A stretch of DNA of 61,176 nucleotides from CAZHLD01 sp964533185 (lineage in GTDB: Bacteria; Acidobacteriota; Terriglobia; Acidiferrales; UBA7541), in the NCBI GenBank assembly GCA_964533185.1, contig CAZHLD010000010.1, positions 1-61,176 on the forward strand, written 5' to 3'. Positions within the stretch are counted from its first letter, which is position 1; every line of letters starts with the position of its first letter. The notes under the pieces are model-generated. The model searched no databases. It had not been told where the DNA came from and saw nothing but the letters and a program-made list of their open reading frames with translations. Positions 24,854 through 32,691 of the stretch are shown here, in pieces. The translations under genes were made by a program, and so were the position numbers.

Positions 24854-26449
24854 ATGAGATTCCGGAGTGCGATGGGTATAAGCGCCGCAGCTTTCTGGGT
24901 GTCTGCCGCGGCGAGCCTCTGGGCGCAGGCACCGGCGCCAAAACCGCCGGCATCTGCGGCCCAGGAACAGGCGCGCAAGGCGAAATCGCGTGGCGACTAC
25001 AAATCGGCGGCGGAGGGTTTCGGAGAAGTCCGCAAAAGCGCCCTCGCTGCGGACGACAAAAAGTCCGCAGCGCAAGCGGCGATTGATTATGCCCAGTCCG
25101 TGGAACGTTGGGCCAGTGTGGATCCGACACAGCAGAATCGTTTGGCGGAAGCGGTCGAGTCGTATCAGAACGCCATCCAATGGGGTGACGTTGACCAGCA
25201 AGCCTACGCCCGGAACAGCCTGGGGGTGCTGCTACTCCGACAAGGAAAGACGTCCGAATCCGTCGCGGTGTTTCGTGAAATTGACCTGGAGAGGATCGCG
25301 CCGGTGACGCGTTTTGCGTACGTGTACAACTACGGCCGGGCTCTTGAGAAAAATCGGGACCTGCAGAGCGCCTATGCGCAGTATCGGCGCACTCTGGAAT
25401 TGCAGCCGAGATTTGAACCGGCGATCGAGAGCGCGTTTCGTGTCCTACAGCAGTCCTCACCTCCCAACATCAGAGAAGCGGCGGGGTTGGGTCGGCAACT
25501 CGTCGAGCGCGGGTCGGCGGCCTTCACTGCGAGACAAATTCACGCCTTGCTGAAGGCATGGAGCACGGCGCCTGACGTCACCGAGCTACTCACCGTGCTC
25601 GTGCAATACTACGTTTCGGCATCGGTGGACCCTGCCCAATTCGATAAATCCGAGTCCGGCGACCTGCGGGGCCTCGGGGCGACCTCCCCGGCGCTGAGCC
25701 GACCGATCGATGAGATTCACACCGCCTACTTCGGGAATTTCCCTGCGAACTTCCACCATGGCGCGGCCCGTGACGTTTTCCGGTCCTGGGCCTACCCACG
25801 GGAGCGCGCCGCATTGTTTTCCGCTTTGCTGAAGAGGATCGGCGACTATTACGACAGCCGCGAGGCGCCGGACAAAGCCCTGCCGCGGTATTCGGCCGCG
25901 TGGATGTTGAACACCGCCGACTCTGAGCCTGCGGTGTATGCTGCGGCAATCATCCGGGATCACGCCAAAACTCTCGATCCTCAGGGACGCCTGTTCAACC
26001 AACTCCTCGAAACACTCTTCATGCAAAAGGGCGGGGCCTACTTCGAAAAGGACTGGCCCAATATTCTTCGCTTCCATGTCATTCTGGGAACGATTTTCGA
26101 GCGGGAGAAAATCTGGGGTTCTTCGCACGATCCGCGCAGTGCAATCTTCCAGTGGGAGAATGCGTTGGAAGCGGAAAAGCAGATTCGGCAAGTGGACAAG
26201 AATTTCCCTCCTTCGCCCGGAATCCACGCTTCTCTGGCCCTTGCTTATGAGAACACTTCGCGAACGGCAGACGCGTGGGATCAATATGTACAGGCAGCCC
26301 AGGGATTTATCCAGAGTCGCAATCCTGATCCTGCGGCATCAGCTCTCAAACGGGCGGAGTCACTTTCCGTTCCTCAAGACGATGAACGAAGGAAAAGGAT
26401 CGAGGAGATTCGACGCGAGATAGGCGACCTGAAAAAGGCAGCAGTTTAG
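24854..26449 (+). CDS. secreted TPR-repeat protein (island gene 3)
   Basis: A 531-residue protein with a signal peptide (about residues 1-26, ending SLWAQA). TPR-like helical pairs follow, for example GDYKSAAEGFGEV, YARNSLGVLLLRQGKTSESVAVF and YNYGRALEKNRDLQSAYAQY, and a final pair lies near AYENTSRTADAWDQYVQAA. The C-terminus is charged and helical. The start has a strong AGGAGGA ribosome-binding site 9 bases after gene 2. Such proteins scaffold envelope complexes. It is likely the partner or assembly platform of genes 1 and 2; the actual activity is unknown. Confidence 0.82.
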   Translation: MRFRSAMGISAAAFWVSAAASLWAQAPAPKPPASAAQEQARKAKSRGDYKSAAEGFGEVRKSALAADDKKSAAQAAIDYAQSVERWASVDPTQQNRLAEAVESYQNAIQWGDVDQQAYARNSLGVLLLRQGKTSESVAVFREIDLERIAPVTRFAYVYNYGRALEKNRDLQSAYAQYRRTLELQPRFEPAIESAFRVLQQSSPPNIREAAGLGRQLVERGSAAFTARQIHALLKAWSTAPDVTELLTVLVQYYVSASVDPAQFDKSESGDLRGLGATSPALSRPIDEIHTAYFGNFPANFHHGAARDVFRSWAYPRERAALFSALLKRIGDYYDSREAPDKALPRYSAAWMLNTADSEPAVYAAAIIRDHAKTLDPQGRLFNQLLETLFMQKGGAYFEKDWPNILRFHVILGTIFEREKIWGSSHDPRSAIFQWENALEAEKQIRQVDKNFPPSPGIHASLALAYENTSRTADAWDQYVQAAQGFIQSRNPDPAASALKRAESLSVPQDDERRKRIEEIRREIGDLKKAAV

Positions 26450-26797
26450 ACGCCCTTGTCCCTCACGAATGCCTCAACCGGGGAATAATTCTTGGGTGAA
26501 GAATTGGGTGCAACTAAAAAGGGAAGAATGGCTCCCAATTTCGTGCAAGCGACACCAGATAGGGCACTTAGATTTTTGACACATTCGGCTGTTAACCGAA
26601 GGGTTGCAGGTTCGAGTCCTGCCCGGGGAGCCAGCTTTCGTTAACGTTCACTGGGAGAAGAAAATACCTGGCCCCAGAGGAAACAACGAGTTTCTCCGCC
26701 GGATTGCGTTCATGACACACCTGTCCAAAAACCGGCCTTTCGGACAAGTAGCTTTCGCTGCGAACTGGGTCTATGTTCAAAGCGACCGGACAGCCGC
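26450..26797. other. right arm of the island and flank
   Basis: About 350 bases containing only the displaced tRNA-Asn 3' half (26582-26633). No integrase or excisionase gene is visible; short leftward ORFs ending in a 'QDSNLQPFG'-like string are tRNA antisense and not proteins. Confidence 0.5.
26582..26633 (+). tRNA. tRNA-Asn 3' fragment (right end of island)
   Basis: The anticodon arm, variable loop, T-arm and acceptor 3' strand with CCA are present, but the acceptor 5' strand and D-arm are missing; upstream bases are unrelated. The T-stem (AGGTTCGAGTCCT) differs from that of the intact gene yet still pairs. It is likely the displaced native 3' end after integration, and is not functional on its own. 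Confidence 0.85.
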
Positions 26798-27094
26798 ATG
26801 GCCTTGCCAGAAACACGCCAACCCGTCGAGCGAACTTCTCCTACCGGGCGGGTGCTGCTTTCTTCGCCGGTTGTGGTCTACGGCTGGGGCGCGGATCAGA
26901 GCGCCTTCCACGCCCAGGCCAGCATCCTCTCGCTCAACACACAGGGGGGCGTACTGGAGCTCGCGGCCAACGTGCAGAGGGGTCAGACAATTCTCTTGAT
27001 GAACGAAACCACAAAGGAAGATTGCGCCTGCCGCGTTGTGTTTGTCGGCGTCGAACGGACCGACGGCAGAAGGAAAGTCGTGTTCGAGTTCTAG
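26798..27094 (+). CDS. PilZ-like domain protein
   Basis: A 98-residue protein whose second half (ILSLNTQGGVLELAANVQRG, then TTKEDCACRVVFVG) follows the beta-barrel pattern of PilZ domains, which bind cyclic-di-GMP in many bacteria. The usual RxxxR and DxSxxG binding motifs are weak or absent, so binding is uncertain and it may be a PilZ-fold adaptor. It stands alone just outside the tRNA island. The start is the ATG at 26798, which gives a complete domain. Confidence 0.65.
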   Translation: MALPETRQPVERTSPTGRVLLSSPVVVYGWGADQSAFHAQASILSLNTQGGVLELAANVQRGQTILLMNETTKEDCACRVVFVGVERTDGRRKVVFEF

Positions 27095-27197
27095 CTCCCC
27101 GAACGCGGATTTGCCCTCCATACCCGATCCCTAACGGAATGTCGCGCTGCATCGGCGAGCGCAATGTGGTACAAAGCACCTCTGCAACGGAGGGGCT

Positions 27198-27899
27198 GTG
27201 CCGCTCGAGCTGCAAGCGAACTGGGCCGGTGAAGTCGCCGTGGTGCGATGTCGGGGACGCCTGGTGGCCGGCGAGGACGTTCGCGCGCTGCGCGCCGAAG
27301 TCGAACGGCTGATGAAGGAGACCCGGCAGATCGTGCTGCAGATGGAAGAAGTCAGCGGCATGGACAGCAGCGGCCTGGGAGTGATCGTCCGCCTGTTGGG
27401 CGCTCTGCGGGCTGCGCACGGCGACTTGAAGCTCTGCAAGCTGTCCACCCAGCTTCGCCAGGTGTTTCAGATCACCAACCTGCTCGGCGTGGTGCAGATC
27501 TGCGAGTCGGAGGAGCAAGCGATTCAAGCCTTCTCCGGGCATTCACGCCCGGCCGGTGAGAAGACGGTCGAGCCAAAAATGAAAATCCTTTGCGTGGACG
27601 ACTCCAACGACGTGCTGGCGTGCCTGCGCGTCCTGCTCCAGCGCGAAGGCTATGAGGTCCACACGACCAGCAACCTCTTCGACGCCACCACGCTCTCGAA
27701 GGCCGTCCGGCCCGGCCTGGTGATCCTCGGCCCGAAAGTTCAATCGCCGTCCCAAGAGCCGCTCACCGCGGTGTTCACGCGCGTGGATCCGAAAGTACAA
27801 CTCCTGCAACTCGACTCCGGCTTCTCGACCGCGGAAGCCGGCCAGGCAGGATCCGAGCTGGTCGCACGGGTGCGTTCGCTGCTCGTCGCCGCGCGTTAG
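27198..27899 (+). CDS. STAS domain fused to a degenerate receiver domain
   Basis: A 233-residue protein. Residues 1-115 form a STAS anti-sigma-antagonist domain with EVSGMDSSGLGVIVRLL, where the middle Ser is the usual phosphoacceptor. Residues about 128-230 follow the response-regulator fold: ILCVDDSNDVLACLRVLL keeps the acidic pair, but the phosphoacceptor position reads GLVILGPKV, with Gly in place of Asp. It is therefore a pseudo-receiver unlikely to be phosphorylated there. It starts at a GTG (27198) with GGAGGGG upstream. It may link partner-switching control to protein interaction. Confidence 0.82.
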   Translation: MPLELQANWAGEVAVVRCRGRLVAGEDVRALRAEVERLMKETRQIVLQMEEVSGMDSSGLGVIVRLLGALRAAHGDLKLCKLSTQLRQVFQITNLLGVVQICESEEQAIQAFSGHSRPAGEKTVEPKMKILCVDDSNDVLACLRVLLQREGYEVHTTSNLFDATTLSKAVRPGLVILGPKVQSPSQEPLTAVFTRVDPKVQLLQLDSGFSTAEAGQAGSELVARVRSLLVAAR

Positions 27900-28086
27900 T
27901 CCGCCCGTTTCACTTCTTGTCGTCGAAGCGGCGCTGGATTAGCTGGCCAGGCCCATGCACCGCAGGGCTTCTTGGAAGCGCGGGACGTTGGCCGGCTTCG
28001 CTACCCCCTTGCGCCCGGCGGGCGATTGTACTAAGCTGCCGCGACAGTTGGCCCATTCCCATCGCTCGTTCGAAAAGGAGAAGCCT

Positions 28087-28776
28087 ATGGCTGCATTGCC
28101 CCGACATTTCACCCGGAGCATTTTCTCGGTTGTGTGTGTATTGTTGCTGGCCGCAGCGCCCGCGCTCGCCCAGGACATCACCAAAGTTGCTCCCACCGGC
28201 ATCAAGGTGGTCTTTGAAAACGATCAGGTCCGCGTCCTCGACGTCGTCACCCAGCCCGGCTCCACCATGGCGGTCCACTCGCATCCCGCCATGATGATCG
28301 TCACCCTCACGCCGGGCACCACCCGCTTCACCAGCACCACCGGCAAAACCGAAACCTTCGGCGCCAACGCCACCCGCGGCGCCGGCGCCTATCGCCCGGC
28401 CGAATCCCACGCTTCGGAAAACGTGGGCAAAGCCGCGTTGCACTCCATCCTGATCGAGTTCAAACAGCCGGCGCCTGCGGCGGACAAGGCTCGCCATCCC
28501 TCGCTGCCCGCGCCGTACAAGCAGGTCGTGGAAAACGCCCACGCCGTCCAGTTCGAACTTGTGGTCCCGCCCGGCGGCTCTGTGCCCGCGCACACCCACG
28601 GCAACCATGTGCTCGTCGCGCTCGCTGACGCCACCGTCGAGATCACCAATCAGGACGGCACCAAACAGACCATAAACCAAGTCAAAGACACCGCCGAATA
28701 TGGGACGCCGGTCACCCACTCCGGGGTGAACACCGGCAAGACGACGCTTCACATCATCGTCGTCGAACTGAAGTAG
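28087..28776 (+). CDS. secreted double-cupin protein
   Basis: A 229-residue protein with a signal peptide (IFSVVCVLLLAAAPALAQ) and two cupin barrels. The first carries VHSHPAMMIVTL and the second PAHTHGNHVLVAL, each giving His pairs for a metal. An AAAGGAGAAG ribosome-binding sequence precedes the ATG at 28087. It is probably periplasmic; the ligand or enzymatic activity is not predicted. A perfect hairpin follows the stop. Confidence 0.85.
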   Translation: MAALPRHFTRSIFSVVCVLLLAAAPALAQDITKVAPTGIKVVFENDQVRVLDVVTQPGSTMAVHSHPAMMIVTLTPGTTRFTSTTGKTETFGANATRGAGAYRPAESHASENVGKAALHSILIEFKQPAPAADKARHPSLPAPYKQVVENAHAVQFELVVPPGGSVPAHTHGNHVLVALADATVEITNQDGTKQTINQVKDTAEYGTPVTHSGVNTGKTTLHIIVVELK

Positions 28777-28801
28777 CTCGCTGCCTCAAGTTCCTTCCAT
28801 C

Positions 28802-28829
28802 GTCGGGGCAGGCCGGAGCCTGCCCCGAC
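28802..28829 (+). terminator. 11-bp perfect hairpin after the double cupin
   Basis: GTCGGGGCAGG (28802-28812) pairs with CCTGCCCCGAC (28819-28829), followed by TTTG. It could be a terminator or a member of the palindromic repeat family described in the findings. Confidence 0.6.
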
Positions 28830-28838
28830 TTTGTCGGG

Positions 28839-30248
28839 GTGCCTGCCCCTCGTTCTGTTGCCAGCACGACTCCTCCGCAGTACCATCGCCGCACGCGGAG
28901 GTCGTCCATCGTTCCCACTGATCCGAGCGCTCCTGCGGTTGTTCGTCCGCCTGACCAGAACACAGCCAGCAGTGCAAACGCGGGCGAAGTCAGCACGATT
29001 GCCGCCGACGATCAAATCTCGCGCGGCGACGCCGCCGGCGGCGGACGCCTGGTCTCGCTCGACGTCTTTCGCGGACTCACCATCGCCGCGATGATCCTGG
29101 TCAATAACCCCGGCAGTTGGTCGCACATCTACTGGCCGCTGCAGCACGCTCCCTGGCACGGCTGGACGCCCACCGACCTCGTCTTCCCCTTCTTCCTCTT
29201 TATTGTCGGCGTAGCGATGGTTTTTTCTTTTGCGGCCCGCCTTAGGCGGGGCGCCACCCCCGCACAACTCGCTCGCCACGTTCTCTGGCGCAGCGCCGTG
29301 ATTTTTGCCGTCGGACTCTTCCTCCACGGCTTCCCTTACTTCCGGCTGGCGACCATCCGCATCCCGGGCGTGCTGCAGCGCATCGCTGTCTGCTACCTCT
29401 GCGCCGCGCTGATTGTGCTCGCCGCGCGACGCCGCTCGCTTACCCGTCCCGCCACCGCGCGCGATGCCGTCCCCATCGTTGCAGTGATTTTCGTTCTGCT
29501 GGTCGGCTACTGGGCGCTGATGACGTTCGTCCCCGTGCCCGGCTACGGCGCCGGCAACCTCACGCCGCAGGGCAACCTCGCCGCGTATATTGATCGCGCG
29601 CTGCTCTCCGGCCACCTCTGGAGCCAGACCCGCACGTGGGACCCCGAAGGACTGCTGAGCACTCTGCCCGCGATTGCCACTGTGCTGATCGGCGTGCTGG
29701 TTGGGGATTGGATCCGCCCTGCACCGCATGGTGCAGAGTTGCGCTCATCGCGCGCGCCGCAGCTCAAGGCCTACGGCCTGTTTTTCGCCGGCGGGGCTTG
29801 CCTCGTTTTAGGGAAACTGCTCGACCCCATCTTCCCCATCAACAAAAACCTCTGGACATCGAGCTACGTCATCCTCACGGGCGGATGTGCGATGGTGTTG
29901 CTGGCGGGACTTTACTGGCTGGTGGAACTCCGCGGCTGGCGGCGCTGGGCCAAGCCGTTTGTCGTCTTCGGCACCAACGCGCTGTTCGTTTTCGCCCTTT
30001 CCGGCCTGGTGGCCAAATCGGCTGGCCTCATCAAAGTCACCGTCGAACGGGCACCGGCCTGCCCTCCCGACTGCGGCGCCCCCGCCGTCCTCCGGCAAAT
30101 CTCCCTTCACTCCTACATCTACAACCGCTTCTTCGTCCCGCTGGCCGCCCCGGAAAACGCCTCGCTGCTCTTCGCCGTCTGCTTCGTCCTGCTCTTCCTC
30201 GCCCTCAACTGGCTCCTCTACCGCCGCCGCATCTTCATCAAGATCTAA
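28839..30248 (+). CDS. DUF5009/HGSNAT-like membrane acyltransferase
   Basis: A 469-residue polytopic protein. RLVSLDVFRGLTIAAMILVNN followed by WTPTDLVFPFFLFIVGVAM is the opening of the heparan-alpha-glucosaminide N-acetyltransferase family (DUF1624/DUF5009), which transfers acetyl groups across the membrane to sugars. About ten helices follow. The reported start is a GTG at 28839 immediately after a hairpin; the first 65 residues are low-complexity and poorly conserved. No better start codon precedes the first helix, so the true start is uncertain. Confidence 0.82.
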   Translation: MPAPRSVASTTPPQYHRRTRRSSIVPTDPSAPAVVRPPDQNTASSANAGEVSTIAADDQISRGDAAGGGRLVSLDVFRGLTIAAMILVNNPGSWSHIYWPLQHAPWHGWTPTDLVFPFFLFIVGVAMVFSFAARLRRGATPAQLARHVLWRSAVIFAVGLFLHGFPYFRLATIRIPGVLQRIAVCYLCAALIVLAARRRSLTRPATARDAVPIVAVIFVLLVGYWALMTFVPVPGYGAGNLTPQGNLAAYIDRALLSGHLWSQTRTWDPEGLLSTLPAIATVLIGVLVGDWIRPAPHGAELRSSRAPQLKAYGLFFAGGACLVLGKLLDPIFPINKNLWTSSYVILTGGCAMVLLAGLYWLVELRGWRRWAKPFVVFGTNALFVFALSGLVAKSAGLIKVTVERAPACPPDCGAPAVLRQISLHSYIYNRFFVPLAAPENASLLFAVCFVLLFLALNWLLYRRRIFIKI

Positions 30249-30299
30249 CGCCGCTAGCTCGAGAGCAATTGAAGTCAGGATTGAACAGGCATGCGTGCT

Positions 30300-30449
30300 T
30301 CAAATGGAGAGACAACCCTCGATAGCTTCAAAGAGGTTGGCCAGCAGTTCCTCGAAAGTCTCACCCTGGGTGGCGCAGCCCGGAATGGCAGGAACCTCGG
30401 CCCAGTACCCGCCTTCTTCAGCTTCATGCACTACAACTTTGATCTTCAC
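30300..30449 (-). CDS. solitary HicB-like antitoxin-domain protein
   Basis: A 49-residue reverse-strand protein beginning at GTG 30449: VKIKVVVHEAEEGGYWAEVP continuing AIPGCATQGETFEELLANL. This is the HicB/UPF0150 fold: a beta strand, the GGYWAEVPAIPGCATQG core and a helix of TFEELLANLFEAIEGCL. HicB proteins neutralise HicA RNases. No HicA is visible on either side, and the C-terminal DNA-binding extension of many HicBs is absent, so it is either an orphan or a small regulatory relative. The frame is stopped just upstream of the GTG. Confidence 0.75.
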   Translation of the reverse strand: MKIKVVVHEAEEGGYWAEVPAIPGCATQGETFEELLANLFEAIEGCLSI

Positions 30450-30574
30450 GGCACCTTCGATTTCCGGCTCGTTGCTTGCGGCTTTCTCTGCATTTTACCT
30501 GAGTCTCGGCGGGCCAAACCGAAATATCTACGCTGAGGCTGCCGGATGGCAACTCTCGGCTGCAGCCCAGCGGA

Positions 30575-31906
30575 CTAGCGCGCGCCTGCGGCGCGGTCGT
30601 TGCGGTAGATGACGCCTTCTTTCATCACGAAGAGCACCTTCTCCGTCTGGCGGATATTTTGAATCGGGTCGCCGGGCACGGCTACGACGTCGGCCAACTT
30701 GCCGGCTTCGAGCGTGCCCAGCTCCTTGGCAATTCCGAGCAGGTCGGCATTGGCCGAAGTGGCCGCACGCAGCGCCGCCGCCGGCGTCATCCCGCCGTTG
30801 ACCATCAGCGCAAACTCCTCTGCGTTGCGCCCGTGCGGATAGACGCCCGCGTCGGTGCCGAAGCCGATCTTCACGCCCTTCGCCACCGCGCGCGCAAACG
30901 TCGCGTTTAGCGACGCCATCGCCGCCTGCGCCTTTTCGACAATTGCCAGCGGCATGTACACACCGCGGTCCAGCCGCTCCTGAATTCCCACCAGCGCCAT
31001 CATCGTCGACACCAGATACGTTCCCCGCGCCTTCATCATCTCCAGCGCTTCGTCGTCGAGGAACGACCCGTGCTCGATCGAGTCAATTCCCGCGCGGATG
31101 GCGCGCTTGGCGCCTTCGGCACCGTGCGCGTGTGCCGCCGCCTTCAACCGCAGCGCGTGCGCCTCGTCCACCAGCGCGTTCAATTCCTCCTGAGTGAGTT
31201 GCGGTGTGTCCACCGCGTCGGTCAGCGAAAGTACTCCGCCCGTTGCGCAGGTCTTGATCACCGTGGCGCCGTACTTGTGGTTGATGCGCACCGCTTGCCG
31301 CGCCTGGTCGGCTCCATTCACCACGCTCTCCGACGGCCCCGGCTCCGGCAGCAGCCCCTGCCGGTAACCGGCCGAATCGTCGCAGTGCCCACCGGTGGAG
31401 CCGATGCTGTTTACTGCCACCAGCATCCGGGGCCCGATGATTCTTCCATTGCGGATGGCGTTGCGCAGGCCCACGTCCACGAAGTCCGCCGAGCCGACGT
31501 CGCGAATCGTCGTGAACCCGGCCAGCAGCGTCTTGCGCGCGGGCACCGAAGCGTCCAGCGCCTTCTCCGCCGCCGTCTTCTGCAGCCGGTCGAGCCGCGA
31601 CTGCTTCCAGTCGTCGCTCGCTTCGATCGAGAGGTGCGTGTGCGCGTCAATGAAGCCGGGAAGCAGCGTCGCGTCGCCCAGGTCGATCACCTCGGCGTCC
31701 GGCGGCACAGCCGCGCTCGCGCCGACTGCGACAATCTTTCCTTCCGCCACGACGACCAGCCCCGGCGTCACCACGCGGTCCGCCTTGCCGTCAAACATCC
31801 GAGCCGCCTTGATCACCACCGGCTTCGCCGCGGGCTTGCTGGTCTGCGCCGCCGCCGGCACTGCCACCAGTGCGAACAACACCATCGCAGCCATGACTCT
31901 GCGCAT
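30575..31906 (-). CDS. secreted metal-dependent amidohydrolase
   Basis: A 443-residue protein with a signal peptide (MRRVMAAMVLFALVAVPAAA). The amidohydrolase metal motifs are present: IDAHTHLSI, AAHAHG, SIEHGSF and GFGTDAGVYPHG. The fold places one or two metal ions in a TIM barrel; relatives act on imidazolones, cyclic amides or Xaa-Pro peptides. The start at ATG 31906 has an AGGAGAT ribosome-binding site; the longer frame upstream has no signal-like sequence. It is monocistronic, transcribed away from the AhpD-like gene. Confidence 0.9.
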   Translation of the reverse strand: MRRVMAAMVLFALVAVPAAAQTSKPAAKPVVIKAARMFDGKADRVVTPGLVVVAEGKIVAVGASAAVPPDAEVIDLGDATLLPGFIDAHTHLSIEASDDWKQSRLDRLQKTAAEKALDASVPARKTLLAGFTTIRDVGSADFVDVGLRNAIRNGRIIGPRMLVAVNSIGSTGGHCDDSAGYRQGLLPEPGPSESVVNGADQARQAVRINHKYGATVIKTCATGGVLSLTDAVDTPQLTQEELNALVDEAHALRLKAAAHAHGAEGAKRAIRAGIDSIEHGSFLDDEALEMMKARGTYLVSTMMALVGIQERLDRGVYMPLAIVEKAQAAMASLNATFARAVAKGVKIGFGTDAGVYPHGRNAEEFALMVNGGMTPAAALRAATSANADLLGIAKELGTLEAGKLADVVAVPGDPIQNIRQTEKVLFVMKEGVIYRNDRAAGAR

Positions 31907-32040
31907 TTTGGAAATCTCCTCGTCGAAGTTTGAGCGGTTAGACGATAGCCCCTCGCCCTCAAATGTCAAGCTGCCACCTTGCCTTCCGTCCGCGCATCTA
32001 ATCAGGTAGCATCATCCCTTCAGCATTTACGGAGGCCCTT

Positions 32041-32556
32041 ATGCTCCGCTACCTGATTAACAAGCGTCTCGACGCTGCTGAAAAATTCCTCGGCGCGCCC
32101 GTGGACTACCTCCGCTTCATCTACGACCATTCCCGCGCCGCCTTCTTCAAGTTTCTCCTCTTCATGCCTCTTGCCGCGCATCGTCGCTCCCTGCCCGTGG
32201 ACGCCCGTTCCGTCGCCATCATCGTCGCCACGCGCGAGGCCGATTGTGGCACCTGCCTGCAGATCGCCGTCCACCAGGCGCGTCACGCTCGCGTCCCCAA
32301 GGAAATCATAAACGCCGTCCTGCGTGCGCGCCCGCAGGACCTCTCCGACGACCTTGCCGGTGTCTATCACTTCACCGCGCATGTGGTCCGCGCCACCGGC
32401 GAAGAGGAACCTCTCCGCGAGCGCCTCCGCGCGCGTTACGGCGACGCCGCGCTGGTGGACCTCGCTCTTACCATCGCCACCTCGCAGGTCTTCCCCCTCA
32501 CCAAGCGCGCCCTCGGCTATGCCAAAAGCTGCTCCCTCGTCCACGTCGAAGTGTAA
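32041..32556 (+). CDS. AhpD/carboxymuconolactone decarboxylase-like protein
   Basis: A 171-residue helical protein. The TREADCGTCLQIAVHQARH segment (Glu, CxxC, His) is the redox core of AhpD-like alkylhydroperoxidases of the CMD family. The N-terminal 45 residues carry an aromatic-rich amphipathic helix, which is unusual. The CxxC suggests thiol peroxidase or disulphide chemistry. It is read from ATG 32041 after GGAGG. A hairpin-forming repeat begins directly at its stop codon. Confidence 0.75.
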   Translation: MLRYLINKRLDAAEKFLGAPVDYLRFIYDHSRAAFFKFLLFMPLAAHRRSLPVDARSVAIIVATREADCGTCLQIAVHQARHARVPKEIINAVLRARPQDLSDDLAGVYHFTAHVVRATGEEEPLRERLRARYGDAALVDLALTIATSQVFPLTKRALGYAKSCSLVHVEV

Positions 32557-32578
32557 GTGGGTCAGGCGCTCCTGCCTG
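32557..32578 (+). repeat. palindromic repeat after the AhpD-like gene
   Basis: GTGGGTCAGGCGCTCCTGCC begins directly after the TAA stop (32554-32556). It contains CAGGC-(6)-GCCTG, five pairs. It is related to the copies at 33729 and 44642. Confidence 0.5.
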
Positions 32579-32691
32579 TACTCCTTTCTCTGCCCGATTC
32601 CCAGCCAACCTTTGTTATCATTGCACCCTGCGTTCGTTTGATCGCGCATCTCAGTCTGTGCAGCCAAATTTGTTCTCGTAAGGAGCCGCGC

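Larger units (their letters stand above)
22516..26633. mobile_element. tRNA-Asn-bounded genomic island (about 4.1 kb), no integrase seen
   Basis: The left boundary is the anticodon-to-variable-loop part of an intact tRNA-Asn (22516-22541). The right boundary is a detached tRNA-Asn 3' half (26582-26633) sharing the same 26-base core and the last 13 bases. This is the classic result of site-specific insertion into a tRNA gene, with the element restoring a functional 3' end. Between them lie only three co-directional genes, visibly less GC-rich than the flanks. No recombinase is encoded inside, so the island is non-autonomous or eroded; an assembly join at the tRNA is the main alternative. Confidence 0.7.

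Noticed and set aside
22568..26581. Search for an integrase or transposase in the tRNA-Asn island
   Set aside because: No frame shows tyrosine-recombinase, serine-recombinase or DDE motifs; the island is described as integrase-less.
26773..27312. Frame of 179 codons around the PilZ-like gene
   Set aside because: It is out of frame with both the PilZ-like and the STAS gene and is rich in Arg/Cys.
30291..30536. Rightward 81-codon frame between the acyltransferase and the amidohydrolase
   Set aside because: The opposite strand encodes a well-formed HicB-like protein; this frame is its antisense.
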